A stretch of DNA of 64,000 bases from assembly GCA_905250125.1 (NCBI GenBank), contig CAJNOL010000867.1:33709-97708 (forward strand), given 5' to 3'. The notes under the pieces are model-generated. The model saw nothing but the letters and a program-made list of their open reading frames with translations, did not search any database and was not told where the DNA came from. Of the stretch, positions 1-11,343 are shown in pieces. This DNA is from Rotaria sordida (lineage: Eukaryota; Rotifera; Eurotatoria; Philodinida; Philodinidae). Both the position numbers and the translations under genes were made by a program. How positions within the stretch are numbered: the stretch's first letter is position 1; each line of letters opens with the position of its first letter.

Positions 1-992
1 GTAAAGTGAAAGAGAAAGCAATTTTGAGCTATGTTTTTCGATCTGAGTTGAACACATAATGCGAGTAATAAATGTATATTTTATTTCATTTATATAATAT
101 AACATTGAAGGTAATCATGTATATGCTTGATTATTCTTAACTGTTGACGATGATCTACTGCATACTAGATTCGAGAATACGGACTATTATTTATTGGTTT
201 AGATAGACGAGAACAAAAAACAATATATAAGATCAAAACAATATTCGCTCGAATGATCCTGTAGTAAAAGCTATATATGCTGCTGTTGTCATCAAAAAAG
301 AATAATATAAACTGTGAATGTCATATAAAATGCGAGCTGAAAAAAAAGTCAAAATCAACAGAAAAGAAAAGAAGAAGGTCATATTCTCGTACTTTTTTTT
401 CTTTGGGTAAGTTCGTACAAAATAAAGAAGAGAAAGGTAACTGTACAAAAAAAGGACATTTTCTTGATGATTTTTTAAAATGGAGTGTTTGAATAGAAGA
501 AATTCGTTAGTTTGAGGAGTCATATTTTTTCTTTCTGTTATAAAGAAAATTTTTTGATTCATTTTTTCTTTTGAGACCCAGCGAAATTAAAAATTAATGT
601 CTCGGAATAAATAGAACATTGTCCAGTTTAATAAATATTTTTCTCTTTAGTTATAGGCCCTTCAGTTAAAATTTTTAATTAGATTTTTCGATGTAAAAAT
701 TCCTGTAAAAAAGATCTTGTCTGTATTTCACACTTTTATCTAGAATAATCTCTATGTATAAAAAAAAAATATTTCTTGTAGTTCTCCTATGACAAACTGA
801 CTGAAGAGATTAACCTTGACGTCCTTTATTTAAGTATATAGCCTCATTTTGTATGTTCTTTGTGACATATGAATATTGACAAACTAATAATAATACGTTG
901 ACATTAATTGTATTTTGATGAAAAGATCATCAACACGAAGATTTTTACATCAATATTCAAAATTTTGTTGTTACTTGTTTTAAGACAATAAA
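1..992. other. AT-rich sequence without a recognisable gene
   Basis: This stretch is AT-rich with many A and T homopolymer runs. The open frames in it (for example 233-562 minus and 277-492 plus) are low-complexity Lys/Phe-rich translations without domain signal. I see no repeat, RNA gene or exon pattern. The last 100 bases presumably hold the promoter and 5' UTR of the gene at 993. Confidence 0.6.
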
Positions 993-1793
993 ATGCCGTC
1001 GAATTTATTTTCAACGTTATTTAATTCTACTAATGCAACAATTACAAATGAAACTATAAATGCTTATGATTATGAAGGTGCAGCTATTTATGTAGCTGTT
1101 ATATTAATTTGGTATTCAACTGGTTTAGCATTAATGTTATTTCTTCAAGTACGTCCACGTACATTTCAAAGTCAATTTTTACTTGATTATCAAACAAATA
1201 ATGTATCAAAATCATTTTCAACAAATCCATTTGGTAATTATCATAATGTTGAAGCTCATAGTGTAAAAAAACATATTCTTAATGAATTAAAAGATCCAGA
1301 AAGACGACAACGTTTATGGAAAATATATTATTCATCAAAAGAAAAACAAAATGAACCACATCCACGATATTATAAAACAATTACAGCAGATAGTGTAACT
1401 ATTGGTCGTATTAATAGAAAATTAGCTGATATTCATCGAATAGATGCACGAAATCGAGATGATTCAATACTATCATCATTAGATGTATCTTCAAATGTTA
1501 ATCGATCCGATGGAACAAAATTTCCTAATAAACGATTTACTTCATTACGTAGAACAAGTTATGTGCCAACAAATAATCGAGAACAACCTGTTCCAATTCT
1601 ATCTCAACCTGATACACAAACAATAATTCCAAATATCGAAGTCAAACCTATTATAGGTGAAAAACAACCAACAGCGCTATTGGCCAATGGTTCACATAAA
1701 CGAATTAATAAATTTTCAAATCGATTTACCGTTGAAAAAGTACCGGAAAATAATAGTAATAGTTCTACTATACAAGAGAATACAACAAAATAG
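993..1793 (+). CDS. Single-pass membrane protein of unknown function (distantly KCNE-like architecture)
   Basis: A single-exon frame of 266 residues. The first about 28 residues are polar and carry N-glycosylation sequons (NST, NAT, NET). One strong transmembrane segment follows at about residues 31-53, and basic residues (RPR) directly after it place the C-terminus in the cytoplasm. The tail is long, basic and polar, with a charged segment ELKDPERRQRLWKIYY near residues 98-113. A short glycosylated outside end, one helix and a cytoplasmic tail match the layout of KCNE potassium-channel beta subunits, but the sequence likeness is weak and the tail is longer than in most KCNE proteins. The codon use (TTA, ATT, CAA preferred) is that of the other genes here, so it is very likely a real host gene. 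Any ion-channel role is inference only. Confidence 0.7.
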   Translation: MPSNLFSTLFNSTNATITNETINAYDYEGAAIYVAVILIWYSTGLALMLFLQVRPRTFQSQFLLDYQTNNVSKSFSTNPFGNYHNVEAHSVKKHILNELKDPERRQRLWKIYYSSKEKQNEPHPRYYKTITADSVTIGRINRKLADIHRIDARNRDDSILSSLDVSSNVNRSDGTKFPNKRFTSLRRTSYVPTNNREQPVPILSQPDTQTIIPNIEVKPIIGEKQPTALLANGSHKRINKFSNRFTVEKVPENNSNSSTIQENTTK

Positions 1794-2740
1794 CATGATT
1801 AATGATTTTGATCTACACAACTAAGTGTCTAACAAAAATTCTAATCAATATTTAATCGTGATTAGACTAAGGAGACAATTTTGAACTCTTTGCCAATGAA
1901 TACATTGATTCAAGATCTTCATATATATGTATATATAGTTTTTAGAATAAAATATAAATTACTAAAACATGAAACATAATAGAATTGCTTCTGAAGCGGT
2001 GTCAAATAAATTTTGGACCATAAAAAAAGTTAATTTATATGTAAATGAAGAGTGATCCCTACTCATTTATATTAACACCAGTTTCGAGCACTTAGGACAA
2101 CGATTTAAATGGCATGTTATATAATGCTATTATTATTGCTCTTAATAATAGTGACATAAACATAAGAATTGTGATAATTAAAATTTCGCAATCGATCTCC
2201 AGTGAATGTTCTAGCTTCAAGGTACTGAAAAGGTTACCCTAATACCACTACATAACAGAAATTTTTGTGTACATCAGCACCTTAGAACACGTTTCGGTTT
2301 TTTAGTATTTGACTCTAGAATGCATCTAAGTATTCAATCGGCTAACTTGTTCAAAAATTTTTCATATAATTCTATAGAAACTGGACAAATAGCCGAACGA
2401 GTGCCTAACCAGTATCCATGTACTGAGACAATTTGCAACTCGACACTCGACTAATATTCTATTATATAATAGTAGCAGGATACTCGAAAATGTATCCTAC
2501 TGAAAATGTTCTAGTACATGGATACTTTGAACTCAGTAGATTCATTAGGGCCAGTATTCTTTTTAAAGAAGTTTTAATGAACTATAAATTCATCATGTGT
2601 AATATAACATAATTATACAAAACGATACATAGTTATCTAGATCGCTTCTTCGATAGATATTATGAATAATTATTCGCATCATCAACTAATTTATATGCCA
2701 AATTAATGAAAGACGTTAGTAGTAACAAAATTAAAAAGGT
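1794..2740. other. Intergenic sequence, nothing recognised
   Basis: Mixed AT-rich sequence. A short (AT)n-like tract lies near 1922-1940. No exon-like frame, repeat or hairpin of note was seen. Confidence 0.5.
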
Positions 2741-3870
2741 GTGTAGGAAAAATGTTCTATTCAAAAACGATAACGATTCAAAACATAGAACAAGGATTGA
2801 ATTACGAACTATTGATGAATTATTTAGTGCAAGAGTTTCACCTGAAGATGAAGCTGCAAATTTTGCAGATATGTGATTTTTTGACAATATTTTTGGAATC
2901 ATTCTTAACTCTATCCATGCAGTGGTTACACATATTTTTTTTTGCTGCTTCTTGACATATTCTGTATTCTTTCGTTTCTTGTAAGAATGTCCCATCCAAA
3001 ATGGACAATCCTACAATGTTGTCGATCAATAGAATCAAGTTTACAACTTCGATGCAACCGTTCGTGTGTATGTAATGATGAATAATGTCCCACTTAATGT
3101 GAATAATGAAATTTTGCATGAACACCAGTTACTTTATGGCAACGGCCTAGTGAATTACCCATCGAGCACTAGTCCAGTCTCATCTATGTCAGTTACAATC
3201 GCCTACCAATTAAACGATTCACTAGTCTTTGTTAGTTCGTCTTACACCAGAATATCATAATCATCAATCAGCAGATGATCTCCTCCATCAACATGCCTTC
3301 CTTACTCTTACAATCATCAATATTACATTGCAACGTGTATCAATAACAAGCATTAATATCACAGCACGATATTCATCGTTGATGATTAATCCAATAGTAT
3401 CTCTTCAACATCAATCGCATCACAAGCAAAGCGAGGCCGCAATGATATTAACAATGATTTTGGATCAAATATATAGATGCAATCTTATTATTCTCAGTTG
3501 ATTCGTGTCGCTCTCCAACAATGTGCCAATCAAATCTATCGATCACATTAGTAAGGCATACTTCAGTCGACCTCGCCAAAAGCAATCAGTACAATTCAAA
3601 TACGGTCATTTCTCGATGTCTGGCAGCGATGATCAAAACAATCATCTATAGTATGTCGTTCCGCCACATCTCGCTATCAGTACTCGCACTTCTCGACCAT
3701 TTTCTTGCAGGAAGTTCGTGAAAAGATGTTGTTAATGATCTTATTCAACATGCGATGAATAATTTCAATTTCGAATCAAAAATTGTTGCCTATTGTCGTG
3801 CACGTGTTGAAAATGATGAATTTTGTATCGTGATTGTCATGGCCACTGGGCATGATATATCCTAAGATAC
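2740..3870 (+). pseudogene. Decayed coding-like region of unknown identity
   Basis: GC content is visibly higher than in the flanks and protein-like phrases appear in shifting forward frames, each ended by stops. Examples are a charged stretch with IDELFSARVSPEDEAANF at about 2798-2875, an open stretch at 3066-3258, another at 3230-3499, and a final 45-codon stretch ending in a stop near 3866 that reads VNDLIQHAMNNF and later VAYCRARVENDEF. The frame changes suggest a gene or element ORF broken by several indels. I cannot assign a family; a gag-like protein of a retroelement is possible, because retroelement relics follow within 1 kb. Confidence 0.35.
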
Positions 3871-4379
3871 TCATTTATCCTTTCTTACTAGTGTAATCGT
3901 GTAGTCTGCTTGTCTTGTGATGCATTCTGTTTCATGTGCTTTGTGTCTTATGATACATTCTGATTTTGCTTATTCTTTTGTTCTTTTTCTTTCCCTTTTG
4001 GAATGTTTATATTTTTTTCGATATATATACATATGTTTTGCACATGTAAAAATGTTTTCTCGATTCTGCATGTGTAAAAAAAGAATGAATGAAGGAAGTT
4101 TAACAGTGATATTCATTGAAAACAGTGAATGGTTTATCTTCTTATACAATTGCGGTGACTAACGTATAATACGGGTAGGATGAAAATTTATAACGAGAAT
4201 TCCGTCAACTTCTCCTTAACTATCTCTAATTTTACCATCAGTTTGCTTAAGAAATGAGCCCTAACAACCAGTGCAAGCTATCAAACTTGAATTAAAATCC
4301 ACACAATCTGGTAATCCGGTATTAGAAGCAGAAGAAATCTCGATTATATATATATAAAGCACGAAGTTATTCAATATTA

Positions 4380-4600
4380 TTATTGCGTTAATGATTTAAT
4401 CTGTTCCAATTGTTTTGAAATCGTAAACTTCCGAAAAAAGTGCCTGCAACTGGATGAAATTATTTGTAAAGTATGCAACGAACAATCCTCTAATCTAAAA
4501 GGCCATCAGTGTTTCGGCGTACTAAAATGTATCCATTGTGGCAAATCGCATAATTCAAACGATAAAAGATGCGGTGTAGTAAAAGACTCTCGAGTCGGAT
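4380..4600 (+). mobile_element. Relic of a gag-like zinc-knuckle domain (non-LTR retroelement type)
   Basis: In one forward frame about 70 codons stay open and show a regular Cys/His pattern: CSNC, a later Cys, CKVC, then GHQC, KCIHCGKSH and a final RC. Sets of this kind occur in the gag-like first ORF of non-LTR retrotransposons. No start codon and no reverse transcriptase are present in reach, so this is a fragment. The similarity is judged by eye from cysteine spacing. Confidence 0.45.
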
Positions 4601-4929
4601 GTCATTTTTCTGTTAATTTAAAATAAATTTTAATTTAACCTAAATCTAAACTATAGACAATTTAATTTATTATAAATTTAAAAAGAAAGACAGCTATTAA
4701 TTAAACGATTTAATCAACAAAAACAAAACAATAGCCCAACACAGAACAAATATTTATTTCATTATGAATTATTATGGAAATGAAATATTATTATTTGCTG
4801 AATATGTGAAGAAAAAAATGTGCAAAATTAATTTCAAATATTAAAATAAATTTTATATTTCGAAAAACAAATTCATTAAAAATTGTAGTTTCACCATTAC
4901 AGAAAGGCAAAGATTCTAATCGTACCGAT

Positions 4930-5200
4930 TGCAAAATTATTCATAAAATTTAATGGCAAAATTGTGATTCAGTTTATATTGGAGAAACAGCTCGTGAAAA
5001 GACAAACAGAATTCAAAAATCATCAAAAAAATGTTAAAAATATAGATCTTAACTCTTTCATGTTTCAACATGTTTACCAAAATTCTCATGTGATAAATTT
5101 TTATGACATTAAAACACTTAGTTATAAATCTGATTGAAGAAGGAGAATAATTAAAGAATCACTTTTCACACAAGAAATAAAATCGGAGATCAAGAGACAC
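4930..5200 (+). mobile_element. Relic of a GIY-YIG endonuclease domain, Penelope-like element
   Basis: One forward frame reads CDSVYIGETAREKTNR, matching the start of GIY-YIG domains of Penelope-like elements (VYIGET, then basic residues). After a frame change near 5040 it continues NSFMFQHVYQNSHVINF and, past a stop where the family usually has Trp, RRRIIKESLFTQE. These are the downstream blocks of the same domain in the right order and spacing. In-frame stops and the frame change show it is dead. In Penelope-like elements this domain sits at the C-terminus after the reverse transcriptase; I did not find the reverse transcriptase upstream. Confidence 0.65.
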
Positions 5201-8200
5201 AGCATTTTGCTAATAGTCTCACAAACAACGCAGTAATACACAATTTAGTAGCCATATTCATCCTATTAATATCCATTTTTCACATAGATATTCATCACAC
5301 TCAATCTTTTTTTGTGTTTTCCGAAACGCTCCTTATTTTAAATAGTGAAATTTCTTGGACCTTGAACTGTTGTGAAGTCTTTCTTTTGTATGACTCCTAT
5401 AGATACTATCTAATTCAGAGTTCGACGTTTTACAGAATTTTTTACAACGTATTGATACATAATGTAGAGTTCACAGAGGCTTTATAGAAGTGTAAAGACC
5501 CTCTTTTAAGATGATTAACAAGTGATACTGAGTTGTTGCAAGGTGTTTTTTAATGCATCGGCGACTGATTGTCTGATTTGTTTGCAATGGACGGTTGATT
5601 TCAGTTTTGATTTTCCTAGCAATTGATCTGTTGACTGTGAATCCTGTATGGTAACAACAATTTAGTACTGGAGAAACATATTCTGTATTCAGAGAGTACC
5701 GTTGATAATTGATAGTTCCATGAGAAAATCTTAAGCATAGAATTGCAAAAAAGGTATCTTTATGATGTCAAGCTTTCCACTGTCATAACAAGAATTTGAT
5801 GAAAAGAAGAAGACATTGCTTGTTTTTTACAGAGCACATTTGATTAATGAATGTCTGCTTTTGACCATTGTCAAAAAAGATCTCGTTTAAATATGAACTT
5901 GATGTAGAATCAAGAAGGTTGACATATTTAGAAACATTTTAGTGAAATAAGGATACTTATCTATTTGTTCATGGTTGTGTTTTTAAGCATAAAAATCCAA
6001 AACTCAATAATGGCGCATGCGCTTTGTAGTCACCGAAGCGCTGATTATTTTTTCTCCGACGCAACTCTTTTCTCATCTTGGCTTCCTGAGTCACTACAAA
6101 AAGAGTGTAACTCTCTTGAATCTTATTTTCACGTAGGACTACGATTCGAAATAGGCCACATATGAGTCAACACAAAGTGAACCAAGCATGCTCGAGTGAC
6201 AGAAAATAAAAGGAGTCAATAATTCTTATTGAAAACATAACAGAGGTAAAACAATGGTCAACTTATCTACTATCCACAGTACAGAATAGCAATGAACATG
6301 CGTTACATATTTCCCAGTTTCCTGTCATCAAAAAAACCTATAAATCATTTGGACATTTTTTTTTCAGATTTCACCTAAGAAAATGCTTTCTGATTATGTT
6401 AAGCTAGTAATCTCATGAAAATCAATACCGTAAGTGGTAAAATGTTTCACTATGTCTTCCGAACATAATGTGAATAAAATAGCACAAATTGGTAAATGAA
6501 GGAAACTTGATACTATGTAAAGATAACTGTAACTAAGTAGTATACTTATCTCTTACTTTTGTATACAACGCATTTAAAATGTTGTACTTCTTTGGGGTCG
6601 ATTTCATTCTCATAGGCATTGTGTCTCAAGTTTCTTTTGGAAAAGTGCAGATAATCAAGGGAGATACGACTGGAATATGGTATATCATTGTGATACTTGT
6701 GAAGAAAAACATAATTTGTTGATGAATATAGGTACTAGGCATGAAAGTGAGTCTAGAGAAAAATAACCAAATGATACTTTGACTAAAAAAGGAGCCGTGC
6801 AGATTCATATCACCTTCCGATGAAATAATCCGTCTGTGTGCAACTTTGATATAGAACATTGGAAACCACTACTTTCAGTTGCAACAAGAACAGATGCTTT
6901 CTCGTTCTGTCTAGTAGAAGGGTAGAAGAAATAAAGATGGATAGAATACAATGAAAATTGTTCGATTGATTATGTAGATACGAAATGGCATTCACTTTAT
7001 TTGGTTAGGTTTAATGAGATGAATATAAAACTTCGAAATGAGGTCAAGTTTTTCTTCAGATGATTCATCGTTATGAATCAACGCCATGATTGTAATAATG
7101 TTCAATGGAGACTCGAATATGAATCTTTGTATTGAACATAAACATAGTACGAGTCAAATTGAGTAATGCACATAATATTCATTCAAAATGAACACGATGT
7201 TTCATGTTTGGCTATGACGAATGTTTGTAAAGTCTTCTAACTCAACAAGATACATTTGAGTCATATCGTTCTCTATTGACTTATGTGACTATGTTCATAC
7301 ATTGTATGCACCAGAGATGGGCATAGAACAGGACTAAAATATAATTTATGTCTTATCCTGCCATCCACCAGGATGAAGTAAGGCATCATGACAGAGGAAA
7401 AAAGGTTGTCCTATGCTTCTCTCTCGTAGGAATCACCCTCTATTTACATATAAACTAATTTTTTGTTGAACTTCAGAGTTTAAGAGACATTCTTTACATG
7501 TCACTATCTGTAGTGTGAGAAAGAAAGTTGTGAAACTTTCTCGTTATAAATTGTAATTTTCATTAAAATTGAAGTTCGACAAAAACATGAATAACTCAAA
7601 GCCTACTTTCTATAATTATACATAAAAAATAACATATTATTTTCGATGATTACTACAAGAAAATCAATTTCTATTTTATCATCTTATTCTTGTCTCTACA
7701 TATGAATATGTTTACATTTAAATTAAATACATATAGACTTTCCTCAGTATCAAAATAAAATTTATCAATGACAATAAATATATATTAATAGTTTCGAGTT
7801 TCTTGTCTATTTATAAAATATCTTGCATATGACAGAAGAACTGTTGACATACTAAAATATATGAAAATTTTTTGAAGCAAATTAATTTTTAATACGTAAC
7901 TGTTCTATATGGATTACGAATACATCTCGATGTAAATTACACTTAATCAAAAAAAGAAAAAAAAAGACTAAAGAATATTCAATTGATTATGTTCTATCCT
8001 TCGGCATTGATCTATTTAGCCATCTGGAAAAAAACATTAGTCTGTTTATGCTTTAGGCATTCGGAAAGCTTGAGAAATACCATTGTTCTATATTTCATTC
8101 CCGAATCATTTCTTTCTATCGATCATACGTTATTATATCGTGATAATTTGTCTACAATATGATTTGTTGTAATGATAGTATTAAGCACTCAATTAATAAT

Positions 8201-9117
8201 CCACTTAAATTTCTTCAGAATAATTTATCGTGTTCATGTCAAATTATTAATAATAATGAGAAAAAATTAATGGATCTAGTTCAAGAATGTAGTATAGTAT
8301 GACTTGCCATTATTAATATATAATTTGAAAATTAAAATTAATTTCTGATTTTTCATATTAATTTAACTTTATACAGTAAAATGAAGAAGTTTTACTATTA
8401 GAATAATGGATTCTATAAAAGTAAATCTATAATACGATTTATTCTTAAAGCTTAACAGAGAATAGTTCGTTCTGTTATCTTTTTCTTTTTTGTTCTATTT
8501 CTCACAACTATTCTACATCGTTCTTTGTCTATAACCATCAATAATTAATTATATTGAAAAACATTTTTTAATGGGTTTGTTTAAATTATATTTCCGGTGT
8601 CATATATATGTATATATATATTTTTCTAACACGTTGCTTTCTTTCCTAAAGCTATTATATTAAATTATATGGAGAAGAAGAAGAGAAAAGAATCTCATTT
8701 TTCATTACTACTCAATGCAATTCACGAAACGGAACACAGGCATACAAATAATAGTGAGTAATAGTAACATAGACGCGTTCAGCCAGACATATCTAAAAGC
8801 GCAAAAGTCGACTGAGAACAACAACAACAATAATAACAACAACAAGAATACGGAAGAATAGGAAAAAAAAAGTCATCAGATCGGGTACTCATCAATAATT
8901 CTTTTTTCTTTAAACTTCGTGCATATGCTTGAACAAAAGTAGTATTGTGAATAATGAAGGCAAGCAATAAGAATGTGAAGAGAAAAAAAAACTCCAGGAA
9001 ATACTATTGATTTAACTGCGTGCATTCAAAACAACATTATTAACAGAAAAAGAAATGTAGAGAGAAAAATAATTCATCAAGCTTTTTTTTCACAATCTGA
9101 TTTTCTATTACGCAAAT
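5200..9117. other. Long intergenic stretch without a recognised gene
   Basis: About 3.9 kb of AT-rich sequence. The open frames in it (for example 5965-6165, 6626-6859 minus, 6810-6995 minus, 8779-8967 minus) are short and overlap without domain signal, and no consistent exon chain was seen. An (AT)n-like tract lies near 8600-8622 and a CAA-rich tract near 8817-8844. Composition becomes more AT-rich after about 7500. Confidence 0.5.
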
Positions 9118-10089
9118 ATGACGAATTGTTTCTTTCTAATCTTAATTATATTTTATTATTTTGAACAATTAAAAGCACAACATTATCCATATAAACATTA
9201 TTCACGACATCCAGTCAGTGAAAGTATTTATGATAATACAACAATTACTGAATATGATGATAATAGTGACATGTGTCATTTGTCTGTAAGATGTCCTTCA
9301 GTATCTAATCTCTGTAATGTAGATTCATTGTTTTTTTTTTCTTTAAATTAATTATAAATTTTTATCATAGCACCTTATGATCGAGATGGTCGTAATCGTC
9401 GTTTTAGTGTTGATACTTTCTTAGCAATGCATGGACCACCAGGACCACCTGGTATTCCAGGTCCACAAGGCAATTCTGGACCACGAGGTGCTGTTGGATC
9501 TCAAGGTATCTATATTTATTAAATCAAGAAAAAAGATTATCCGTATGTTCTATGTAGGTGATGTTGGTCGATCAAAAGAACCAATACCTATTGTAGCTTT
9601 TGTAGCTTATCTTCAAAGAATGCTTTCAATTGAATCGAATCGTTCAGAACCTATTATTTTTGAAAATGCTGATGTTAATGAAGGCAATAGTTATAATCCA
9701 AAAACAGGTATATTTACAGCTGCTTATCGAGGTATATATAAATTTAGTATAACAATTATGGCACAAATGGATTCAATTGTAAGTTTGATAAAAACAACAG
9801 AAATAATCTTATTTTTTGTATATTTAATACATATTAGGCTACTGTACGTATAGTACATAATGAAAATAAAGTACTCGGTATGATTCGATGTGATTGTCGA
9901 CGTCGTTTTTCACATGTTCGTGCATCTGTTTATGCTGAATTAGATATTAATGATCATATTATGGTTGAAGCACTTGGTGATCTTAATGATCCAGGTCAAA
10001 CAGCTCCACGTAATAATATATATGGTTATACATATACACATTTTAGTGGTCTACTTTTATTTTTAACAGATATTCTATCAATAACTTAA
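9118..10089 (+). CDS. Secreted collagen-stalk C1q-domain protein
   Basis: Four exons: 9118-9313, 9371-9505, 9558-9778, 9838-10089, giving 267 residues; introns are 50-60 bp with GT-AG ends and matching phases. A signal peptide covers about residues 1-20. A polar segment with two cysteines follows, then a short collagen run starting at about residue 87 (HGPPGPPGIPGPQGNSGPRG, about nine Gly-X-Y units), then a globular C1q domain to the end. The domain shows the usual pattern of a Y/F-rich start, an FTAAYRGIYKFSI block and a late YTYTHFSGLLLF block. C1q/TNF-like proteins form trimers and act as secreted recognition or adhesion proteins; the ligand cannot be told from sequence. The collagen run is much shorter than in vertebrate C1q or adiponectin, so only a short stalk is expected. 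Confidence 0.9.
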
Positions 10090-10525
10090 ATATCAATATA
10101 TGTTGTTTTGTTTTTATTCTTAAGTAGAATAAAAATAGCTCTAATAAAAATGAACGACATTTTTTTGTCTCTCTTGTTTCCTTAAAGTTTTCTAAGTACA
10201 AAAAGAAAAAAATGTCAATTTTTCAATGGATCTAATTTAGTTTGTCTATCTCATTTGAGAATCTATGCAATAAGAAAGTCAAGATATGATGATGATGATG
10301 ATGATGATGATGATGTCTTTGGCATCTTTTAATAATGATTTTTTTTTTCATTGGCTTCTGTAATATAAATATGAATCTCTGATGTTGTTGTTGTCGTCAT
10401 CATTCGAGATCTAATTCAATTTGAGTAAAATAAGTGTCATTTCTCTTGAGAATAAGAATAGAACGAATGATAAATTCTTTTTTTTGCAAAAAGATCTTCT
10501 TGATATATTGATATTAGATTTTACT

Positions 10526-10556
<31 letters not shown>

Positions 10557-11343
10557 GATTTTTCTTCAATGTCAGAAGAAAAAACAAGAATCATTTGTTT
10601 TTTTTTGGTTTCTATAATTAATCGAAAATATTCGGTGAGTGTGAATCAGAATAAATACCAAAAAAAAAAAAATCTGATATGCAATTATTATCTTCTATTG
10701 ATCAATTAATTCTATATATAAAGAAAAAAAAAAAAGGCTGCTGAATGGATTTTGAAGATATTTTTTTGTCATATGGCATACATATATATATATATATTCT
10801 CGTATATTATTCTTCTATCCGATAGCGATTGATGGAAGACGAATCAATCTATAATAAAAATTCAATTGTATTTCTAATATTATTCATAATCATTATTAAA
10901 TCAATGATGTTTGAATTTCTTCTGATAGAATATATTTTCATCGTCATATGAAGAGAGAGATAGGACACTCGATCGTGTACAATAGATAGACTAATTTATG
11001 AATGTTGGGTTTCCGATTATCTATAGTTATATAGACATTGTATTGAGGTAGAATATTAATAAAGAAACTGACGATACAAATTGTTCTACATTCTATTTCC
11101 TTTAGTCAATCAATTTTTAATATATTCATTGACAAGCAATAGTTAACCTTGATAGAAAAAGAAGGAAATGACAATAATATTTAGACTTATCTATATTTTC
11201 TTTTATGTAGTTGTTCGTTGGTATACATATATGTTTATATATTTCTAGATAACAATTAATAAATAACAGACATGTTATTTTTGATGTTATAAAAATATAT
11301 TCTTTTCTTTGTCAATGCTCAATATTAATATTGACTTTAATCC
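10090..11343. other. Intergenic region with microsatellites
   Basis: About 1.25 kb between the C1q gene and the GABA-B receptor gene. It holds an (ATG)n tract at about 10286-10315, (TA)n tracts at about 10526-10553 and 10778-10797, and many A or T runs. No exon-like sequence was seen. Part must serve as promoter of the receptor gene, but no clear core promoter motif stands out. Confidence 0.5.
10286..10315. repeat. (ATG)n microsatellite
   Basis: About ten uninterrupted ATG/GAT units, intergenic, about 200 bp after the C1q stop codon. Confidence 0.95.

Noticed and set aside
10286-10315. CRISPR-like or regulatory repeat
   Set aside because: It is a pure trinucleotide microsatellite; no array of spaced direct repeats was found anywhere in the window.
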